Assembly: GCA_963769945.1 (NCBI GenBank)
Contig: CAVYOA010000022.1
Span: 39,414 to 103,413, forward strand
Length of the DNA stretch: 64,000 nt
Direction of reading: 5' to 3'
From: WHSW01 sp963769945
Lineage (GTDB): Bacteria; Actinomycetota; Thermoleophilia; Solirubrobacterales; 70-9
Position 1 is the stretch's first letter. Every line of letters begins with the position of its first letter. A model generated the notes under the pieces. The model ran no database searches. It was not told the origin of the DNA and saw nothing but the letters and a program-made list of their open reading frames with translations. Positions 24,670-31,662 of this stretch are shown here, piece after piece. The translations under genes and the position numbers were made by a program.

Positions 24670-27045
24670 ATGCTGGCGATCCTCCTCTGCACAGCCCTGA
24701 TTCTCGCCGTCTCGCTGCTGATCGGCCAAGCGGCGCTGCGCCTCTTGCGCTGGCCCGACTCGGGCTGGCTCGCCGGGGCGACCGGCCTCGCGATCCTGAT
24801 CGTCGTCACGCCGTTCCTGCTGCGCCTGCCCGGTCGGGCTGCGACAGCGGCGGTGATCGTTGCACTGGCGGCGCTGGCCTGCGCGGTCCTCGTCGTCGCC
24901 AAGCGCGATCGCTCGGCATCGGCAATTGGCCCGGCCGTGGCCCTGGCTGTCGTCGTCATCGCCGTTTCGCTGGCGAGCTTGCCGTTCGTCTTCAACGAGC
25001 GGATCGGCGTTCTCGGCGAGGGGATCTACACCAACGATCACGCGGCTCAGCTCTATTGGTCGGCGTGGCTTCAAACCGGCTTCGGGCCCGAGCCCGCGGC
25101 GGTTCAGTTCGGCTACCCGGTCGGACCGCAGGCGGTCGCTGTCATCGCCGCCGAGGCGACCGGGTCGAGCTTGGTCGACGCCTTTAACGGCCTGCTGCTG
25201 GCGATCCCGGCGCTGACCGGGCTGACCGCCCTGGGCGCGCTGCGCGGATTCGCAGTGGTGTCGAGGGTCGTCGTCGCCGCCCTCACCGCGCTGCCGTACT
25301 TGGCGGCTTCTTTTCTAACCCAGAGCGCGTTCAAGGAGACGGTTATGGCGCTGCTCGTGCTTGCCTTTGCGATCGCTCTGCACGTTGCCTCGAGCGGGCG
25401 TCGCGATCGAGCAGATCAGCGCCGGCTTGTGCCTTGGACGGCGCTCGTCGGTGTCGGCCTTGCCCTGGCAGTCGCGAGCGTTTTCACGTTCTCGATTCCC
25501 GGGCTCGCCTGGTTCGGCGCAGCGTTCGCGGTTTGGTTTGTGCTTGAGGCGATCACCGGCGATGGCACGATCGACTGGCGCTCGATTCGCGACACGGCCG
25601 CGGCACACCGCACGGCCGTCGTCGTTGCCGCGGCCATCCTGATCGCGGCAGCAGCGGTGGCAATCGGGCCGGCGGCCAACTTCATCGAGAAGATCGACGA
25701 CGTCCAGGATTCGGCGGGCCGTCTGGGATCGCCGATCTTCCCCGGCGAGACCCTCGGTGTCTGGCCCGAGGGCGATTACCGCATCGTTCGCGGGGAGGTC
25801 TCGGGATCGCTGCTGGCAGCCGGGCTCGGCGCGCTTGCCGCGGGCTTCGGTGTTTACCGGTCGTTTCGGCGACGCGAATGGGCGCTGCTGGCAATGCTCG
25901 CGGCCGGCGCCGTCGCCTATGTCGCCGCCCGCCTTTTCGCCGAGATCCATGTTGAGGCGAAGGCGCTGGCAATCGTCGCGCCGCTGGTGATGCTGGTGGC
26001 GCTGCGGGCGCTGCTTGCTCCCAGCGCCGAGGGCAGGGCGCTCTTCGCCGCGCGACTCGCGTGTGGTGTCGTCTTCGCTGCCTGCGCCCTCGGCTCGACC
26101 CTTCTGGCGCTTCGAGCCGCGCCCGTTGGCTTCGACGATCGCCAGGCCGGGCTCGAACGCCTTGCCGAAGTGATCGACGGCGAGTCGGTCGTCTTTCTCG
26201 GGCTCGATCGCTTTGCCGGCTACTACCTGCGCGAGACGCTGGCACGAGCGCCGGCCGGCTACGTGCCCGAGGAGATCGACCCGCGCAAGGAGAAGCCCTG
26301 GCAGCAGGGGCTGGCGGTCGACTTCGACACGATGGATCCGGTCAAGCTCGACCGCTTCGACTACGCGATCACGACGAGCGCCGCCTACGCCTCCGCAGCG
26401 CCTGAGAACTTCGAGGAGCTGCAGCGCGCCGGCGACTACGTGCTGTGGCGACGCGATGGCGAGACGCCGCGGAGTCGCATCGTCGAGAACAGCGCGCAGA
26501 TCGCGGCGCCGCTTGACTGCGGCTCGGGCTTGCGCCGTCGTAGCGGCGAGGCGACCTTGGTCACGGGCGATCGCGTGACCGAGTACACGCAGTGGAAGCT
26601 TCCGAGCACATCGCAGCCGGCGGCAGCCGGCCAGGAGCTGGCGTTCGCCGCGCCGGGCGAGGCCGCGACGACGATCGCGGTGAAGAAGCCGGCCATCTAC
26701 GCGCTCTCACTTCAGTACCACTCGCAGAGCCCGCTCGAGGTGGAGGTCGATGGCGAGGTGATTGCCGAACTGCCGGCCTCGCTCGACGGTATGTACATCG
26801 ACGGCGCGGGACGCGGGGCGTTCTGGCCGGCGGGGGAAGTCGACTCCGGTTCCCAGCCGATCGACGTGGTCATTCGCGCGCCGCAGCCAAGTGGGCTTCA
26901 GCGGGCGCTCGGGGTCGAGCGCCGCGTCTGGCTCGGGGCGATCGCGGCAAGCCCCACCGCCAACGGGGGACGCGCGGCGGCGCCGATCAAGCTCGCCTGC
27001 GGGTTGCAGACCGATCACTTTCGGCTCAACAGGAAGGCCGGCTGA
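24670..27045 (+). CDS. large polytopic membrane protein with C-terminal beta-rich domain
   Basis: 791 residues. About 12 membrane helices up to residue ~470, with a loop NERIGVLGEGIYTNDHAAQL after the third or fourth helix resembling GT-C loop 1. The soluble C-terminal part (~490-791) contains DLAVDFDTMDP-like and DYVLWRRDGETP segments and a beta-sandwich-like stretch (LEVEVDGEVIAELPASLDGM) that could bind carbohydrate. The function is inferred as glycosyltransferase or glycan-modifying from architecture and neighbours. Its TGA overlaps the ATG of the first sulfotransferase by one base. Confidence 0.65.
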   Translation: MLAILLCTALILAVSLLIGQAALRLLRWPDSGWLAGATGLAILIVVTPFLLRLPGRAATAAVIVALAALACAVLVVAKRDRSASAIGPAVALAVVVIAVSLASLPFVFNERIGVLGEGIYTNDHAAQLYWSAWLQTGFGPEPAAVQFGYPVGPQAVAVIAAEATGSSLVDAFNGLLLAIPALTGLTALGALRGFAVVSRVVVAALTALPYLAASFLTQSAFKETVMALLVLAFAIALHVASSGRRDRADQRRLVPWTALVGVGLALAVASVFTFSIPGLAWFGAAFAVWFVLEAITGDGTIDWRSIRDTAAAHRTAVVVAAAILIAAAAVAIGPAANFIEKIDDVQDSAGRLGSPIFPGETLGVWPEGDYRIVRGEVSGSLLAAGLGALAAGFGVYRSFRRREWALLAMLAAGAVAYVAARLFAEIHVEAKALAIVAPLVMLVALRALLAPSAEGRALFAARLACGVVFAACALGSTLLALRAAPVGFDDRQAGLERLAEVIDGESVVFLGLDRFAGYYLRETLARAPAGYVPEEIDPRKEKPWQQGLAVDFDTMDPVKLDRFDYAITTSAAYASAAPENFEELQRAGDYVLWRRDGETPRSRIVENSAQIAAPLDCGSGLRRRSGEATLVTGDRVTEYTQWKLPSTSQPAAAGQELAFAAPGEAATTIAVKKPAIYALSLQYHSQSPLEVEVDGEVIAELPASLDGMYIDGAGRGAFWPAGEVDSGSQPIDVVIRAPQPSGLQRALGVERRVWLGAIAASPTANGGRAAAPIKLACGLQTDHFRLNRKAG

Positions 27046-28064
27046 TGACAAAGGACCTGGGCACGCCTGACGACCTGCCCTCGCCGGTTTTCGGCGGCAT
27101 CGAGATCGAGCGCGCTCCCGAGCTCGCAAAGCTCGTCTTCATCGGCGGCACCGGGCGCAGCGGCACCCATGTGCTCTCGCGCCTGCTCGGCCGCCACGAT
27201 CGCTTCGGCCTCGTCCCCGTCGAGGTCCGCTTTCACACCGACGCCGACGGCTTTCCGGGCCTGCTCGCGGGTGAGGTGACGCCGCAGCAGTTCGTCAAGC
27301 GCCTGCGCGGCTACTGGTGGAAGGGCTTTCAGACCAGCCGCTTTCGCGGCATGTTCCGCTTCGTCGACGAGGATCGCTTCGAGGCGGCGGTGAAGCGCTT
27401 CGAGCGCGAACACGGCGACGATCTCGAGGCGGCCTGCCGCAATCTTTTCTACGACCTGCTGTGGTTTCGCGCGGTCGAGGGCGAAAAGGCGGCCGAAGGT
27501 GAGGCGCTGATCGAGCAAAGCACCGACTGCGTGGCGGCCGCGCCGACGCTGATCCGGCTCTTTCCCGAGGCGCGCTTCATCCACGTTGTTCGCGATGGCC
27601 GCGACGCCTCCGCGTCGAGGGTCTCGCAGACCCGCGGGCTGGTGGCGCCGCGCACCCGCGCGCAGGGGATCGAGTGGTGGGTTCAGCGGATCGCGGCAAT
27701 CGAGGCGGGGGCCGATGCGGTCCCGCCTCGGCAACTGCTCACGGTCAGCCTCGACGAGCTCGTGCGTCTGCAGCGCGCGCGGGTGGCGCTGCGCCCGATG
27801 TTTCGCTTCCTCGGCGCCCCGATGACAAAGCGCACCCGCCGCTACTTCAGCAAGAAGATGACGACCGACGCCTCCAACGCCGAGCGCTGGCGCGAGGGAA
27901 TCTCGACCCGCAAGGCCGAGCGCCTCAACGAGATGTACGAGCAGGCGCTGGATCGCATCGAGGCCTCCGGAGCGCGTTGTGCGCCGCTGCTTCGCCACTC
28001 CTTCGAGCGTCGCTCCGACGAGCTCGAGCCGCTGGTCTATGTCTACGATCGAGAGCCGCGATGA
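27045..28064 (+). CDS. PAPS-dependent sulfotransferase (first of a tandem pair)
   Basis: 339 residues from the ATG at 27045, which shares its A with the preceding TGA. The 5'-phosphosulfate-binding loop is FIGGTGRSGTHVLSRLL (GGTGRSGTH at residues 34-42) and the 3'-phosphate-binding motif is HVVRDGRDASAS (~180-191), both typical of the Sulfotransfer_1/3 superfamily. It transfers sulfate from PAPS to a hydroxyl, here presumably a sugar of the cluster's product. No signal peptide, so it works in the cytoplasm before export. The stop overlaps the second copy's start (ATGA). No PAPS synthesis genes are in the window. Confidence 0.85.
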   Translation: MTKDLGTPDDLPSPVFGGIEIERAPELAKLVFIGGTGRSGTHVLSRLLGRHDRFGLVPVEVRFHTDADGFPGLLAGEVTPQQFVKRLRGYWWKGFQTSRFRGMFRFVDEDRFEAAVKRFEREHGDDLEAACRNLFYDLLWFRAVEGEKAAEGEALIEQSTDCVAAAPTLIRLFPEARFIHVVRDGRDASASRVSQTRGLVAPRTRAQGIEWWVQRIAAIEAGADAVPPRQLLTVSLDELVRLQRARVALRPMFRFLGAPMTKRTRRYFSKKMTTDASNAERWREGISTRKAERLNEMYEQALDRIEASGARCAPLLRHSFERRSDELEPLVYVYDREPR

Positions 28065-29050
28065 GCGCATCGAGCGACAGCCCGACGGCCCCGCAGGCGC
28101 CCGCCGACCTTGTCTTCGTCGGTGGCACCGGGCGCAGCGGCACCCACATTCTCAGCTACCTGCTCGACAAGCACTCCCATTTTCACGGTGTCCCGATCGA
28201 GTGTCGCTTCCACTGCAATCCCAAGGGCCTCGCGGATCTCGTCATGGGACGCACCGACGCCGCCGACTTTCTCACCAAGCTCAAGGGCTACTGGTGGCAT
28301 CGGGTGCGGATCGGCGACCGCGCCTACGTGCGGGCCAAATGGCGAGCGATGGGCCGAGGGCGCGACCGTGGCCTGCACACGATCGTCTCGCCCGAGCGCT
28401 TCGAGGTGGCGGTGGCACGGTTCGAGGCGTTTTGCTCCGAAGATCTGCTGCAGGCCTCTCGAAATCTCTTCTACGACCTGCTTCAGCCTTTGGCCGACGA
28501 GGCCGGCAAGCCCGTCCTCGTCGAGATGAGCTGCTTCACGATCGCCGCGGCCGATGGCCTGGCCCAGATCTTCCCCGAGGCGCGTTTCGTGCACTCGGTA
28601 CGCGACGGGCGCGACTCGGGCTCGTCCAAGGTCTCGCTGCGCCAAAAGCCCCATCACCCGACCGACGTCGCCTCCGGGATCGAGTTCTGGGCAGACCGCC
28701 TGCGCCAGGCCGAGCGCGGAGTCGCGGGGCTCCCGGAGTCTGAACGTTCCCGCCTGCGTGTGATCAGCCTCGATGAGCTCGTGCACTCCGATCGCGAGGG
28801 CACCTACGCCGAGCTCTGTCAGTTTCTCGGGATCGCCGACGAGCCCGAGATGCGCGAGTTCTTCGAGACCGAGATGAACGCCGATGCCGCCCACCGCGAG
28901 CGCTGGCGCAAGGGGCTGAGCGAGGCCGAGCAGGAGGAGATCATCGAGCTCTACGAGGCGACCTTGAAGCGCCTCGACGACGAGGGCTATCACTGTGCGG
29001 CAATCCTGCGCCGCTCTTATGAGCGCCAGCTCGCGGCCTACGGATCGTGA
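28061..29050 (+). CDS. PAPS-dependent sulfotransferase (second of the tandem pair)
   Basis: 329 residues, clearly paralogous to the gene before it. Shared features are GGTGRSGTHILSYLL (residues 21-35), a KLKGYWWHRV segment matching RLRGYWWKGF, RNLFYDLL, FPEARFVHSVRDGRDSGSS with the 3'-phosphate motif at ~178-189, and a closing IIELYEATLKRLDDEGY region. The substrate side differs (FHCNPKGLADLVMGRTD), suggesting a different acceptor position. The ATG overlaps the upstream stop, so the pair is translated together. Confidence 0.85.
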   Translation: MSASSDSPTAPQAPADLVFVGGTGRSGTHILSYLLDKHSHFHGVPIECRFHCNPKGLADLVMGRTDAADFLTKLKGYWWHRVRIGDRAYVRAKWRAMGRGRDRGLHTIVSPERFEVAVARFEAFCSEDLLQASRNLFYDLLQPLADEAGKPVLVEMSCFTIAAADGLAQIFPEARFVHSVRDGRDSGSSKVSLRQKPHHPTDVASGIEFWADRLRQAERGVAGLPESERSRLRVISLDELVHSDREGTYAELCQFLGIADEPEMREFFETEMNADAAHRERWRKGLSEAEQEEIIELYEATLKRLDDEGYHCAAILRRSYERQLAAYGS

Positions 29051-29054
29051 GCCC

Positions 29055-30614
29055 TTGAGCGCACGGCGGATCCTGTTCACGACCTCGAACGGGACCGGAC
29101 TCGGCCACCTCACGCGCTCGATGGCGATCGCGAAGCGCCTGCCGAGCGAGGTCGAGCCGCTCTTTATCACCCTGAGCGCGGCGGCACCGGTGGTCGAGCA
29201 GATGGGCTTTGCGGTCGAGTACGTCGCGTCCTATGCGACCCCGGCCAGCGGTAACGACTACCGCTGGTCGCGACGTCTGCGCGCGCGGTTGCGAGCGGCG
29301 ATCGCCGAGGCCGCTCCCGATGTCGTCGTCTTCGACGGCACCCATCCCTACGAGGCATTGCTTGGAGCCTTGAGTTCGTCGAGCGCCGCTGTTTGGTGTC
29401 GGCGACCGTTGTGGAAGCAGGGCTCGAGCCGTGTTCCCCTCGGCCGCGCGAGCGCCTTTGACGCCGTGCTCGAACCGGGTGAGCTCGCCGAATCGGAGGA
29501 CCGCGGGCCGACGGTTGCGTTTCGCGACCGCGCCCATCGTGTCGAGCCGATCGTCCTGCTCGAGCGCTCGCAGTTGCTGACGCGAGCGGCCGCTGAAGCC
29601 GAGCTTGGGCTCGAGCCGGGACGGGTGAACCTGCTGGTCGCACTGGGGCAGGGGGAGGAGGTGCGCTCGGCGACGACACGGGCGCTCGAGCACCTGATTG
29701 GCCGTGATGGCGTGCAAGTCGTCGCACTGTCGTCGGCCTTGGCGGCGGCCGGGTCAGTGAGGGAGGGCGTGGTGGAGCTGAGCGCGACTTATCCGATGAG
29801 CCGGTACTTTGCGGCGTTCGACGGTGCGGTCGCTGCGGCTGGTTACAACGCCTTTCACGAGCTGATCGCACTCGGGGTGCCGTCGGTGTTCGTGCCGATG
29901 CACCGCGACACCGACGATCAGCGTGCGCGGGCGCGCTACGCCGAGAGCGCCGGGCTCGGGCTCGAAACCACGGGCGCCGACGACCCCGTTCTCGAAGCTC
30001 AGATGGACCGCCTCCTCGACGCAGGCGAGCGCCACGAGCTGGCCGACCGCCTCGCAGCCCTGAGCGAGCCCCGAGGCGCCACCCAAGCCGCCGACTACCT
30101 CGCCACCCTCGCCGGCGCCCAACCTTCCCCCGAAAGCGCCGAGCGGCAGAAAACGTGGCACAACGCCACGGAATCTGCCGCTCGGCCGGAGGGGACGGCT
30201 CGGACCGGCGGCGGGGCTCAGTTTCGGCGGCGCTGGGGACAGTTCTTTGCCAGCCTGCCGCGCACGGCTTGGCGGCTTGGGCGCCAGCAGCTGACCAAGC
30301 CTCGGGCCCGGGCGCTGGTTGTCGCGATCGGTATCGACGAACACGCCGTTGTCGCGGCGGTTCGCGCCGCGATCGCGGAGGCCGGCGAGGCGCCCGCGCG
30401 CACACTTGTCGTCACCGACGCGCTGGCGGCGCTCGGCGAGATTCGCGCGCTCGGCGTTGGCGTCGAGCACGTTCCCGCTCGCGGCTCGCGCCAGGCCGAG
30501 CTCGCGGATCAAAGCTATGAGGACTTCCTTGCGCACCGCCTGCAGTTGATTCGCGCCGAGCGCCCGAAGCCACGCCACGTCGCCGTTGCGCCCGGCAGCG
30601 CTCCGCTACGCTGA
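29055..30614 (+). CDS. GT-B glycosyltransferase (MurG/UGT-like) with extra C-terminal domain
   Basis: 519 residues from the TTG at 29055, 4 bp after the second sulfotransferase; no ATG or GTG fits. N-terminal GT-B half: RRILFTTSNGTGLGHLTRSM with the G-x-G-H-x-x-R acceptor loop. C-terminal donor half: YFAAFDGAVAAAGYNAFHEL and GVPSVFVPMHRDTDDQRARA, the nucleotide-sugar site. After about residue 360 there is a linker and a further ~100-residue domain (RARALVVAIGIDEHAVVAAV, then VGVEHVPARGSRQAELADQS) that I cannot name. Probably builds the glycan that is sulfated. Cytoplasmic or membrane-peripheral. Confidence 0.78.
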   Translation: MSARRILFTTSNGTGLGHLTRSMAIAKRLPSEVEPLFITLSAAAPVVEQMGFAVEYVASYATPASGNDYRWSRRLRARLRAAIAEAAPDVVVFDGTHPYEALLGALSSSSAAVWCRRPLWKQGSSRVPLGRASAFDAVLEPGELAESEDRGPTVAFRDRAHRVEPIVLLERSQLLTRAAAEAELGLEPGRVNLLVALGQGEEVRSATTRALEHLIGRDGVQVVALSSALAAAGSVREGVVELSATYPMSRYFAAFDGAVAAAGYNAFHELIALGVPSVFVPMHRDTDDQRARARYAESAGLGLETTGADDPVLEAQMDRLLDAGERHELADRLAALSEPRGATQAADYLATLAGAQPSPESAERQKTWHNATESAARPEGTARTGGGAQFRRRWGQFFASLPRTAWRLGRQQLTKPRARALVVAIGIDEHAVVAAVRAAIAEAGEAPARTLVVTDALAALGEIRALGVGVEHVPARGSRQAELADQSYEDFLAHRLQLIRAERPKPRHVAVAPGSAPLR

Positions 30615-30623
30615 CTCGCTCCG

Positions 30624-31535
30624 ATGGAGGCAACTACGCCCGAGAAATCGCTTGATCAAGCGGTATCTGCGCCCGAGTCCGGCGCGATTACACAACCCGA
30701 GGGTGCGCTTCCAAATTTGATCGTGATCGGGGCGCAGAAGTGCGGCACGAGCGTCCTTCACTACTACCTCAGCCTTCATCCCGAGGTCTCGATGTCGAAG
30801 CCGAAGGAGCTCAACTTCTTCATCGAGGAGCGAAACTGGCCGCGCGGGATCGACTGGTACAAGGCGCAGTTCGACGCCAACGCGCGCGTGCGCGGCGAGG
30901 CCTCGCCCAACTACACCGCCTTTCCCCAGCACGAAGGCGTGCCCGAGCGCATGGCCGAGGTCGTTCCCGACGCGAAGCTGATCTACATGGTCCGCGACCC
31001 GCTCGAGCGAATCGCTGCGCACTGGGTTCACAACTACGCCAAGCGCCGCGAGAAGGGGACGCTGGCTCAGACGCTCGTGCACCCGAACACTTCCTACGTC
31101 ACACGCTCGAAGTACGCGATGCAGCTCGAGCGGTTCCTCGAGCACTATCCGCAGGAGCAGATCCTCGTCTTCCAGCAGTCCGAGCTTCGCCACAAGCGCA
31201 TGGAGACGTTGCGCCAGGTGTTCGAGTTCATCGGCGTCGATCCCGATTTCAAGCATCCACGGTTCGAGCAGGAGCGCCACCAGACCTCGGGCAAGACGCG
31301 CGCAACCCGGCTCGCCGTGCGCCTCGAGAAGATGGGACGCAGCCGCAGCGGGCGCTTTTTTCCGACCAACTTCTGGCTCGTTCTCGACGACCGGCTACCG
31401 TTGCGCAAGGCGATCAAGCGCCCGGACGTCAAAGCGGCGCTTCCGGCGGAGACCCTGGAGGAGCTGCGCGCCGACGGCGAACGCCTGCGCGAGTTGACCG
31501 GCCGCGACCTCTCCAACTGGAAGATCTGGCCCTAG
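30624..31535 (+). CDS. sulfotransferase, heparan-sulfate-sulfotransferase-like
   Basis: 303 residues. The PAPS loop LIVIGAQKCGTSVLHYYLS (GAQKCGTS at 36-43) and YMVRDPLERIAAHW (121-134) are of the NDST/heparan-type sulfotransferase group, different from the two upstream copies. KPKELNFFIEERNWPRGIDW and GEASPNYTAFP are also typical of that group, whose acceptors are usually polysaccharides. This supports a sulfated polysaccharide rather than a small-molecule product. It starts 9 bp after the glycosyltransferase. A short hairpin, AGCGGT...ACCGCT (31536-31561), follows its stop. Confidence 0.85.
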   Translation: MEATTPEKSLDQAVSAPESGAITQPEGALPNLIVIGAQKCGTSVLHYYLSLHPEVSMSKPKELNFFIEERNWPRGIDWYKAQFDANARVRGEASPNYTAFPQHEGVPERMAEVVPDAKLIYMVRDPLERIAAHWVHNYAKRREKGTLAQTLVHPNTSYVTRSKYAMQLERFLEHYPQEQILVFQQSELRHKRMETLRQVFEFIGVDPDFKHPRFEQERHQTSGKTRATRLAVRLEKMGRSRSGRFFPTNFWLVLDDRLPLRKAIKRPDVKAALPAETLEELRADGERLRELTGRDLSNWKIWP

Positions 31536-31587
31536 AGCGGTATGCGGGTGTGGGCACCGCTTCAGCGCCCGACAGCCCGAAAGCAAA

Positions 31588-31662
31588 ATGGCCAAACAAG
31601 GAAAAGTTGAGCAGGATCATGACCACGTAGGTGGCTCGGGTGCCGTCTGGGAGTGCGGCTGA
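31588..31662 (+). CDS. possible 24-residue leader peptide before the flippase
   Basis: ATG 31588 to TGA 31660-31662, a 24-codon frame starting MAKQGKVEQDHDHVGG and ending VWECG. Its TGA overlaps the ATG at 31662 that best starts the flippase, so the two would be coupled. The first half is unusually A-rich for this genome. The Shine-Dalgarno (GAAAG) is weak. It could be a regulatory uORF, a tiny protein or chance. Confidence 0.3.
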   Translation: MAKQGKVEQDHDHVGGSGAVWECG

